From: Streptomyces davaonensis JCM 4913
GTDB lineage: Bacteria > Actinomycetota > Actinomycetes > Streptomycetales > Streptomycetaceae
Reading direction: 5' to 3'
Length of the DNA: 64,000 bases
NCBI RefSeq assembly: GCF_000349325.1
Contig: NC_020504.1
Location: 310,001 to 374,000, forward strand
Below are positions 34,448 through 41,962 of the stretch, piece after piece. Positions within the stretch are counted from its first letter, which is position 1; the number at the start of each line of letters is the position of its first letter. A program made the position numbers and the translations under genes. Under the pieces are notes generated by a model. It made no database searches. It was not told the origin of the DNA and worked only from the letters and a program-made list of their open reading frames with translations.

Positions 34448-35010
34448 ATGCCCACTCCCGCAGCACCGCAGCCTCCCCTGGACACCGCCAAGCAGGAGGC
34501 GTTCGCGAGTGAAGTCCTCGATGTCCTGAACAAGAGCGCACTCGCCCTGTTGACCAGCGCCGGTCACCAGTGCGGCCTGTTCGACACGCTGGCCACCCTC
34601 CCGCCGTCGACCAGCGCCGAGATCGCGGAGGCGGCGGGCATGAACGAGAGGCTACTGCGGCTGGACGGCGAACGCCGACTGGAACGCGGCTCGGAACATC
34701 TTGCACCTGTACCGGATCGGCCACGTCATCGTGGAGGTCCCGGCCGCCGGAAGGCGCGGTCGCAGGGCGGGCAAAACCGTCAAGCCTGTCACCGCAAGGT
34801 AGACGGGAATCCCCTTCCTGAGCTTGCGAAGGAAGGGGAGAGCTTCAATGCATGACGACCTCGCTCAGCACCGGCGGCGCGGGCCTGGGCACGGCCTGGG
34901 GCCAGGGGACGGCCGAGCGGATGCTCCGGGACGCCGGGTTCGAGAGCATCGACATCAAGACCGTGGAGGGCGACCCGTTCAACGTCTACTACATCGCGAC
35001 CAAGCCCTGA
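34448..35010 (+). pseudogene. SAM-dependent methyltransferase, interrupted and internally deleted
   Basis: The 5' part starts at ATG 34448 (GGAAGGAA upstream) and encodes PPLDTAKQEAFASEVLDVLN, KSALALLTSAGHQCGLFDTL and PPSTSAEIAEAAGMNE, the N-terminal dimerisation and winged-helix region of a common actinobacterial methyltransferase family. At about 34654 it is cut by IS605 sequence. From 34852 the 3' end resumes: TSLSTGGAGLGTAWGQGTAE, RMLRDAGFESIDIKTVEGDP and FNVYYIATKP. The central SAM-binding domain, some 200 residues, is missing, so the gene is dead. Confidence 0.85.
34654..34849 (+). mobile_element. Solo right end of an IS200/IS605 element with tnpB 3' tail
   Basis: 196 bp match the complement of 49977-50172 with only three differences. 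The copy covers the last 50 or so codons of tnpB (from the zinc-finger TANADWNAARN block), the stop, and the right-end hairpin (CCCCTTCC ... GGAAGGGG, 34811-34838), ending at TTCAAT. No tnpA or left end is present. The sequence abruptly enters the methyltransferase 3' part after 34849. See findings for a possible orphan guide RNA. Confidence 0.85.
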
Positions 35011-35024
35011 GCCGAGCCAGGGCA

Positions 35025-35529
35025 GGCCCTGAAGGACCTGGTCATCGCGGTCGGCCGGGCGGCCGCGCGGTCAGTGTCCTGGCGGGAGGGATCCCGCCCG
35101 GGCACAGGCCGAAGTGGCTTCAAGCGTATGTACTCGCGTTTCGTCGTCCTCAGAGTCCGCCCGGCCGGACGCGGTGTCCGCAGGGCCGTTGACGATCCGG
35201 AGTTGCTCGAGCGATGGTTGCTGGCCCAGTGGCCGGCCGGTGAGAGCGAGCCGGTGCAGTTATGGCTGTCGAACCTGCCCCCTGGGATGCCCCGGCCACC
35301 CTGGTCCGGCTGGCCAAGCTCCGCTGGCGCATCGAGCACGACTACCGCGAGCAGAAACAGGCCCTGGGACTGGCCCACTTCGAGGGCCACACCTGCGGCG
35401 GCCGGCACCGCAGGTCTGAGCCTCTACCAAGTCGTCCACGAGCTACAGACACTCCTCGCCACCTGGACCGGCGCCTGCCCCACCTGCCACCGCAACATAC
35501 CCACACCACTACGAACCTGACCAAGCCCA
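35025..35529 (+). pseudogene. Truncated second copy of the IS701-type element
   Basis: The frame begins LKDLVIAVGRAA and SVSWREGSRPGTGRSGFKRM, corresponding to about residue 290 onward of the intact transposase at 26701-27966. It shifts frame near 35290 (LVRLAKLRWRIEHDYREQKQ). The end retains the element terminus (GAACCTGACCAAGCCC, to about 35529). The first two catalytic Asp residues are lost. Confidence 0.85.
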
Positions 35530-35574
35530 AATAGTGATCACGCCCGCAACCAGCGCGAGCACACCACCCCCAGC

Positions 35575-36249
35575 TCAAGGGGCGAACAGCTTCCAGTGCC
35601 CCTCGGAGACGACTTCGACGCTGCCGTCGGTCACCTTGATGGCGGTCTCGTCGTCGATCGCGTACCCCGGTCGCGGGATACCGGCGGCCCACTTCTGCGC
35701 GTTGGCCATGGCGTTGTCCGGGAGATTCTCGTGGTCCAGGTGCGGGAAGATCGAGAAGTCGACCATGCCCAGCGCACCGTCGTCACCGGTGGGCGGCTTC
35801 CAGGCGTAGGACTCGCTGAAGTCCTTCCCAATGCTGGGGGCCATGACCATGCTCCCGGCGCTCGCTCCCACATAGACCGTCTCGCGCAGCGACGGCAGCA
35901 GTTCGGCCAGCCCGGACTGCCGCATCCAGTGACACAGATACAGGGCATCGCCGCCGCCTGCCAGCAGGACGTCGGCCTCTCGGACCGAGGGGAGCCACAA
36001 CTCCTCGCCCAGGCTGGGCAGCGCGGTCAGCTCCAGCACCCCCAGCGACTTCCAGCCCACCTCGCACAGGGAGATGACGGATCGTCCACTGATGAACCGC
36101 CATGCCGAACCGACACCGCCGGGCATGGCATACGCCGCGGTGGGAATGCACAGGGCGTTGGCCTCGCCAACCGGTTTGCCCAGCAGGTCGACCAGCGCGT
36201 CGTGGATGCTCGCGTTCTTGATGCCGGCAGATGTGAGAAGAAGCCGCAC
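35575..36249 (-). CDS. Peptidase S51 family protein (dipeptidase E / cyanophycinase-like)
   Basis: 224 residues from GTG 36249 (RLLLTSAGIKNASIHDALVD), preceded by GGGAGG; an ATG 39 nt further upstream is possible. The S51 fold is recognisable: GGDALYLCHWMRQSGL, then the nucleophile elbow VGASAGSMVMAP with Ser130, and FSIFPHLDHEN with His170/His173 as the likely catalytic base. Length fits PepE (about 230 residues), which cleaves N-terminal Asp from dipeptides. No signal peptide is visible, so it is cytoplasmic. The start of the recognisable family sequence, not the longer frame, was used. No operon partner is evident. Confidence 0.85.
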   Translation of the reverse strand: MRLLLTSAGIKNASIHDALVDLLGKPVGEANALCIPTAAYAMPGGVGSAWRFISGRSVISLCEVGWKSLGVLELTALPSLGEELWLPSVREADVLLAGGGDALYLCHWMRQSGLAELLPSLRETVYVGASAGSMVMAPSIGKDFSESYAWKPPTGDDGALGMVDFSIFPHLDHENLPDNAMANAQKWAAGIPRPGYAIDDETAIKVTDGSVEVVSEGHWKLFAP

Positions 36250-36289
36250 GATACCTCCCGAATCGAATGCGATGAAGCGGTCTGACATA

Positions 36290-37600
36290 CAGACCTGGGA
36301 CCACCCCGAAACTCATCGCCCCCGAACAGGATCCAGCTCCCGCAACAGGCCACTTGCCGCGTAGGACCGGCTCGGGCGCTTTTGCAGCACGCGCGAACAG
36401 CGGCGAGTTCCGGCGAACCCCCGGTGGCAGACGATCACCCGGTGCCGATCACGCCGCCGACCAGAACGAGTCCGCGGCCACCGGCCACACCAGACCCGCG
36501 ACCAGCGACTTCAGGACGAGACAATCTCAGTGGACCTGTCTCTCGAAGTCCTGTCCTGCATCCAGGACGAAAACGACGGCGATCCGTACGCCACAGACTG
36601 AACCTTCACCACGGCCGAAACAGCACGGCATCCCGGCTGGCGACCATCTTGAGCACCTCGCGCGGCCTCTCTCCCGACCGGTACGCACTCGCCGCTTCCA
36701 AGACCCCATCCTGCGACACGAGTTCCGCCGCCCAACCACGAACAGCAACGGCACACGGCATCACTCGCTCACCGCAGAGTCACCCTCCGCGACCGCTCCC
36801 CAAGATCTGTGACAGAGCCGAGAACTGACAACACTGGTCGCCGGGTGGTCAGCATGAGAGCCGATGCCTCGGCCCCGGTGTCGTCCACCGCCTGACGGCC
36901 GGCCTGCGTCCTCTTGTCGATCTCTGCGAACTGCACAGTGGCTGGGTAGTAGGGGTGACGATCAGGGTCTCCGCCTCCGTACGTTTGGCAGCCAGCGGGA
37001 TTGCGGAGGTATGAAGGGTGCACGAACTCTCCACGCAGATGGCCCAGTTCATGGCCACTGGACGTTGCCCGCACTGCAGTGCCCGGATCACACCGTCGCA
37101 TGTCAACTTCCCGAAAAACGCGCTCTTTGACGGGGCAACACAACTTCTCCGCCCCCTCGCGGCGCGCCGAATCGCCCCTGCGGGCGCCCCCATAGCGTTG
37201 TCAATCGAGCAAGGGCGAGCCTCATTTGCGCTGCCAAAGCTGCGGCAGGTCCTGGTGGGTTCGTTCAGTGGCGGAGACGGTCAACCCCGAATTGGATTTG
37301 CGCCCCTGCCTCGACAGCAAGAACCGTGCAGAGCCCTTTCGTCCTCTTCGCCATTCCGTACCCGAGCGCGACCGTGTGGTGGATGTGCGACGAAGCCGGA
37401 TCGCGGCGGCCGGCGGACACCATGGCAACGAGCCAGGGCCCGCGCGCCGTTCGGCCTGCGGGCCCCGCGTCCCCCTCTGTCTGCCGAGGACGAGCGCCTT
37501 CTCCCCTGCCCTGCCAGTAGGGCGCTCTGCGGCCGGGCGAGGTACGGGTTGCCCCGGGTCGGCTCGGACGTGCCGGGCGAGGTGTACCGCTGGACGGCGA
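36290..37600. other. 1.3-kb gene-poor stretch
   Basis: No complete gene can be supported. Short protein-like runs exist on the plus strand: LQDETISVDLSLEVLSCIQD (about 36510-36570, ending in a stop) and MHELSTQMAQFMATGRCPHC (from 37018, with a CxxC pair), but neither continues into a recognisable domain. Opposite-strand frames at 37222-37650 are shadows of GC-rich sequence beyond the ricin-fold gene. Confidence 0.4.
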
Positions 37601-37655
37601 CGGAGTCCGGTCCGTCGTCGAAGTGGAGCGCCCCGACCGGCCCCGGCACCTGCTA

Positions 37656-38234
37656 CTACGGTGCCGGGACGAAGCGCCAGAGCTGGTTGGCGCCGTTCCA
37701 GCAGTCGCCCTGGATCACGTCCGCGCCGTGGGCCCTGCTGGCGTACGCGACGTCGAGGCACTTGCCGCTGTGGCGGGCACGGATCTGGTAGTACTTGCCG
37801 ACCTCGGGCCTGGTCACCTGCTGCGGGATTCCGTAATGGTCCTCGAAGAAGCCCCAGGCCTGGTTCCAGCCGCCCCAGCAGTCGCCCTGGATCACGTTCG
37901 CGCCGTGGTCCTTGCTCATGTACGCGACGTCGAGGCACTTGCCGCTGTGCCGCGGCTTGATCTGGAAGTACCAGGTGCCGGGAAGCTGCTCCAGCCGCCA
38001 CTGCTGGTTCCAGCCGTTCCAGCAGTCGGCCTGGAGCACGTCCGCGCCGTGCTCGAAGCTGATGTGCGCGACGTCGAGGCACTTGTCGCTGTGCAGCGGC
38101 CTGACCTGGAAGTACGCGGCGTCCGGGACGGGCACTGCGTGCGCGGGGCCCGTGAACCCCCAGAAGGCGCTGGTCAGAGCGGCGCCGAAGACGGCCGCGG
38201 CGCGAGCCATCCGCCGCACGGTGTTACTTGCCAT
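37656..38234 (-). CDS. Secreted ricin-type beta-trefoil (RICIN/CBM13) protein
   Basis: 192 residues from ATG 38234, behind AAAGGAGATC. A Sec signal peptide occupies residues 1-34 (RMARAAAVFGAALTSAFWGF, cleavage near AHAVP). The mature part is a single beta-trefoil with three repeats of HSxKCLDVAxxSxxHGA(D/N)V, each ending in a QxW-type motif (NQQWRLE, NQAWGFF, NQLWRFV). Such domains bind galactose or xylose-type sugars. No catalytic domain is attached, so it is probably a secreted lectin. A hairpin (CCCGGCAC/GTGCCGGG, 37642-37668) overlaps the stop codon and may terminate transcription. It is divergent from the LAL regulator. Confidence 0.85.
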   Translation of the reverse strand: MASNTVRRMARAAAVFGAALTSAFWGFTGPAHAVPVPDAAYFQVRPLHSDKCLDVAHISFEHGADVLQADCWNGWNQQWRLEQLPGTWYFQIKPRHSGKCLDVAYMSKDHGANVIQGDCWGGWNQAWGFFEDHYGIPQQVTRPEVGKYYQIRARHSGKCLDVAYASRAHGADVIQGDCWNGANQLWRFVPAP

Positions 38235-38356
38235 GATGATCTCCTTTGGGTTCCGTTCCGTGGGGTGCATGCCGACCACGGTGGCTCCCGCAGAGCGCTC
38301 TGGGCATCAGTGCTGCCACTGAACCGCGGTACGTATCCGACACCGGCCCCCATGGC

Positions 38357-41161
38357 GTGCGCCTGCGGGATACTGTCTCGGTGGGAAGCGAATTCGTCGG
38401 ACGGGCGGCCGAGTTGGCGGTGCTCGCCCAGCGGATCGAGGCCGCGGCGCGGGGCTCCGGATCCGTCGTGCTGCTCGCGGGACCAGCGGGCATCGGCAAG
38501 AGCACCCTGGCGGCCGAGGCACTGCGCCGCCATGCCGGTCCCGCGTGTGTCACCGTCGTACGGGGCCACTGCCCGAGGGACGCCGTGGCGCCGCCGCTGT
38601 GGCCCTGGCAGCGCGCGTTGCGCCTCGCGGGAGCCACCCCCGCAGTCCCCGGACAGCGGACCGCCGGGCCGTCGGAGGACGGGGCGGCGGCGGGGCAGCG
38701 GCCGTGGAGCGTACGGGAACCGGCCGATGCGGCTGCGGTGCGGTTCCTGGAGCTGGTTCAGATGAGTGAGGCGCTGGCCGCTGCGGCCGCCGAACGCACC
38801 CTGGTCGTCCTGTTGGAGGACCTGCACTGGGCCGACACCGCAAGCCTCGACCTGCTGCGGCAGCTGACCGGCGAGGTCGCTGAGTGCGGGCTGTTCGTGC
38901 TGGGCACCTTCCGCGAACCGGTGCCCGAGGAAGCCGCCGGAGCCCTCGCGGACCTGGGCCGCTACGGGGCCACCACGCTGCGTCTTGCGCCTTTCAGCCG
39001 GGAGGAGGTCGCACGCTGCGTCGGCGAGGTGGACGCGGCGGAGTCTTATCGGCGGACGGGCGGGCTGCCCCTGCTCGTGACCGCGCTGCGCACGCACGCG
39101 AGCAACCTCGGCACCGTCGTCAGTGGCCTGCTGGCTGGGCTCACAGCCGAGCAGCGCGACGTCGTACGGGCCGCGGCCGTACTCGGCGAACGCCTGGACA
39201 CCGCTCAGCTTGCCGCAGTCCTGCCGGAGTCGTGCGAGACCACCGTGGCCCAGGCGCTGGAAGCGGCCTGGCACGCGGGGGTCCTCACGGCGGCGAACTC
39301 CCCCGGCGTCGGGCGCGGCTACCGCTTCACCCACGATCTGGTACGCGAGGAGGTGCTCGGCCGGACCACCCGTGCGGCCGCCCGGGCTCTGCACCGGGCG
39401 GCCGCGCTGGCATTGGAGCGGGCCCACAACCCCGCCGAGGCGGCCCGTATCGCGGCCCACTGGCGGCTGTCGGGCCCGGAGCCCGGGCACCGCGCCGCCG
39501 CCACACGCTGGTCCCGGATCGCCGCGGACCAGGCCCGCGAACGGTACGCCTACGCGGATGCCGCCCGGCATCTGGGGGAGGCCGCCGCCGTCCTCGACGC
39601 GGCGGACCCGCAGCGCGCCCCGGCGCTCATCGAACTGGCCCGCGCCGAGTATCTCGCCGGGCGCTACGACGCCAGCCTGCGCCACTGCGACGAGGCGTCC
39701 GAGGCGGCGATCTCGACCGGCCGGCCGGCCCTGCTCGCCGAAGCCGCCCTGGTACTGCAGGGCGTCACGTTCCCCCACGCCTCACAGGCCATCACCCGGC
39801 TGTGCCGGGCGGCGTTGGCCACCTCGGACCTGCCGGACGCGATGCGCGCCCGCCTGCTCGCCCAACTCGCCACCGCCTCGGCCGAGCTCGAATCGTTCGA
39901 GGAGGCCACCGAGCAGGCCCGCGCCGCCCTCTGCCTGGCCGAGGCCGCCGGTGACCTGCGAGCCGAACTCGACGCCGCCCGAGCGGTGCAGATGACCCTG
40001 ACCCTTCCCGACGACACCACCGAACGCCTGCGCCTGGGCGAGCTGGCCGTCTCCCGCGCCGAGCAGCTCGGCGACCCGCTCGCCGCCGTGCTCGGCCACC
40101 AGTGGCGCGTCCAGGCCGGATACCTGCTCGGCCGGCTGGACGTTGTGGACGACGCGATCCGCGGCATCGAGGCGGTCGTGGCCCGTTCCCCGCTGCCGCT
40201 GACCCGCTGGCACCTGCTGCGCGTCAGCGCCGCCCGGGCAGTGCAGGAAGGACGCTTCGCCGAGGCCCGTGGCTGCAACGCGGACGCCACCGAGCTCGCC
40301 CTGGCCAGCGGGGACCACCAGTCCGCGACCGCCTTGAGCTCCGTACTGCAGCTGCAGCTGGCCCAGGTCCGCGGCGACGCCGGCGAACTGTCCGAGGAGA
40401 TGTGGCGTGGCTTCGACCGGGCACCGAGACACCCGAGGATCCAGTCCTTGCGGGCACGGGCGCTGTTCCTCGCCGGACGGCTGGACGAGGCACTGGACGC
40501 CTACGACCAGCTACGCCCGCTCCTTCCGGTCCCGACGGCGCACCCGCGGTGGCCCGCCATGCTGCTGAACCTGGTCGACCTGATCGAGCTGGCCGGTGAC
40601 GCCGGGGCCGCACGACTGGTGTACGACCAGCTCGCGCTGTTCCGGTCCCACCCAGGCGCGATCGGCATACCCACGGCGTACTTCTCGGGCACGGTCAGTC
40701 GTGACCTCGGCCGGCTCGCCCTGACCGCCGGCCGCCGGAACCAGGCCGAGGAGCTGCTGCGCGAGGCGCTGACCCGCAACAGGGCCCTCGGCGCGCGGCC
40801 GTACGTGGCAATGACCTGCCTGGACCTGGCCGCCGTCCTACGTGACAAAGGTGGCCTCCCAGAGGCGGCCACCCTCGCCGGGGAGGCACTGTCGATCGCC
40901 GACCGGCTCGACCTGCCCGGCCCCTCCGCCGTCGCCGGGCGCCTCCTCGGCGAAATCGCCGCCCAGCGCGACAACACCGACCCGCTCACCCCGCGCGAGC
41001 GCCAGATCGCCGAGCTTGTCACCCAGGCCCGCACGAACCGCCAGATCGCCGACGACTTGGTCATTTCTGAACGCACAGTGGAAAGCCACGTCCGCAGCAT
41101 CCTCGCCAAGCTCGGCTGCGCAAACCGAACCGAAATGGCTTCACGACGGGCCCAACACTGA
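38357..41161 (+). CDS. LuxR-family transcriptional regulator with AAA ATPase domain (LAL type)
   Basis: About 934 residues from GTG 38357 (a GTG at 38381 is an alternative; no strong ribosome site marks either). Residues 10-250 form an AAA_16 domain: FVGRAAELAVLAQRIEAA, Walker A GPAGIGKST at about 42-50, Walker B LVVLLEDLHWADTASLDLL. The middle is a long TPR-like helical array. The C-terminal 60 residues are the GerE helix-turn-helix (PLTPRERQIAELVTQARTNR, ISERTVESHVRSILAKLG). LAL proteins are ATP-dependent activators, often of catabolic or antibiotic genes. It is divergent from the secreted ricin-fold gene, which is a plausible target. Confidence 0.88.
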   Translation: MRLRDTVSVGSEFVGRAAELAVLAQRIEAAARGSGSVVLLAGPAGIGKSTLAAEALRRHAGPACVTVVRGHCPRDAVAPPLWPWQRALRLAGATPAVPGQRTAGPSEDGAAAGQRPWSVREPADAAAVRFLELVQMSEALAAAAAERTLVVLLEDLHWADTASLDLLRQLTGEVAECGLFVLGTFREPVPEEAAGALADLGRYGATTLRLAPFSREEVARCVGEVDAAESYRRTGGLPLLVTALRTHASNLGTVVSGLLAGLTAEQRDVVRAAAVLGERLDTAQLAAVLPESCETTVAQALEAAWHAGVLTAANSPGVGRGYRFTHDLVREEVLGRTTRAAARALHRAAALALERAHNPAEAARIAAHWRLSGPEPGHRAAATRWSRIAADQARERYAYADAARHLGEAAAVLDAADPQRAPALIELARAEYLAGRYDASLRHCDEASEAAISTGRPALLAEAALVLQGVTFPHASQAITRLCRAALATSDLPDAMRARLLAQLATASAELESFEEATEQARAALCLAEAAGDLRAELDAARAVQMTLTLPDDTTERLRLGELAVSRAEQLGDPLAAVLGHQWRVQAGYLLGRLDVVDDAIRGIEAVVARSPLPLTRWHLLRVSAARAVQEGRFAEARGCNADATELALASGDHQSATALSSVLQLQLAQVRGDAGELSEEMWRGFDRAPRHPRIQSLRARALFLAGRLDEALDAYDQLRPLLPVPTAHPRWPAMLLNLVDLIELAGDAGAARLVYDQLALFRSHPGAIGIPTAYFSGTVSRDLGRLALTAGRRNQAEELLREALTRNRALGARPYVAMTCLDLAAVLRDKGGLPEAATLAGEALSIADRLDLPGPSAVAGRLLGEIAAQRDNTDPLTPRERQIAELVTQARTNRQIADDLVISERTVESHVRSILAKLGCANRTEMASRRAQH

Positions 41162-41171
41162 AAGGGGCGGG

Positions 41172-41612
41172 CAGAGCACGCCCGAAACGTGCCGCGCACT
41201 TCGTGAGGGGCGCGAGCTGCTCTGGTGGTACATCGAGGAGGTTCGGGCGGAGTTCGGCGACGACGCCGACCATCCGTCGGGGCCCCTGTGGCCGTCCGAG
41301 CGCAAGCCCAAGGCGATAGCGGCGCTGAATCTGCCGATCGCGCCGGCGATCACACCCTCGACGTTCCGCCGCCCGTGGTCCTCCACGAGCTGGAGTACTA
41401 CGACGGGATCGCTCGCCGGACTGAGGCCGCCAACCCGCCTGGACTCGCCGATGACTTCACGGCGTGGGTCCGCACCGGCTGAGGCATTCGGGCAGTTCCA
41501 ATACCCGACTCCACCATTAGCGACCGCGCACGCCGAACCGGAGCACGCGAGTCTGGCCGCTAGCGCCCGAGCGGCCCAACGACTGGTGATGGACAAGGGG
41601 AACCTGCGGTGA
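41172..41612 (+). pseudogene. Tyrosine integrase C-terminal remnant
   Basis: After a plausible junction near 41172 the frame reads LREGRELLWWYIEEVRAEFG and PSGPLWPSERKPKAIAALNL, the central part of a Streptomyces tyrosine-recombinase family. The catalytic HxLRH/Tyr region is missing or scrambled (41360-41490 has an unrelated HELEYYDGIARRTEAANPPG frame). The end LAASARAAQRLVMDKGNLR resumes in frame, and its TGA overlaps the GTG of the HTH gene. The protein is inactive, but the overlap shows that it was once the first gene of a three-gene mobile unit. Confidence 0.6.
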
Positions 41613-41953
41613 AGTGGAATCTGCGGATGGTCGCCGCCCAACGGGACCTATGGCGACCGACCGAAGTGCTGGCCGCGTTCCAGCAGGTCGGGTTCAAACC
41701 GTCGCTAAGCAAGGTCGCCGCGCTGTGGAGCGGCAAGCCGGTCACGGTTCGCCTGGACGACCTGGACCTGATGTGCGCGGCGCTCGACTGCACGGTCGCC
41801 GACCTGCTCCAGGCCGAGCCCGTCGCCGGCGCGCAGGCCGCCCAGGACTCCGGCCAGGCGGCGGTCGGCGCCGAGGGGCGGGAGCCGGGGCAGGTGAGGC
41901 CCGTCCCCCGTACCCGCCACGGCGGCGGGCCGCGTTCACTGCCGCCGAGCTGA
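41609..41953 (+). CDS. Small XRE/Cro-type HTH regulator (middle gene of recombinase unit)
   Basis: 114 residues from GTG 41609, overlapping the integrase stop (GTGA). Residues 5-70 form an HTH_26-type domain: RMVAAQRDLWRPTEVLAAFQ, PSLSKVAALWSGKPVTVRLD, DLDLMCAALDCTVADLLQAE. The remaining 45 residues are low-complexity Ala/Gly/Arg. Proteins of this size between an integrase and a zinc-ribbon recombinase are likely to control or assist the recombinases. It is followed closely by that gene. Confidence 0.75.
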   Translation: MKWNLRMVAAQRDLWRPTEVLAAFQQVGFKPSLSKVAALWSGKPVTVRLDDLDLMCAALDCTVADLLQAEPVAGAQAAQDSGQAAVGAEGREPGQVRPVPRTRHGGGPRSLPPS

Positions 41954-41962
41954 GGAATGGGC

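Noticed and set aside
37222..38082. A 286-codon minus-strand frame over the ricin-fold gene
   Set aside because: Wrong frame; the repeats HSxKCLDVA and signal peptide are in the frame starting at 38234.
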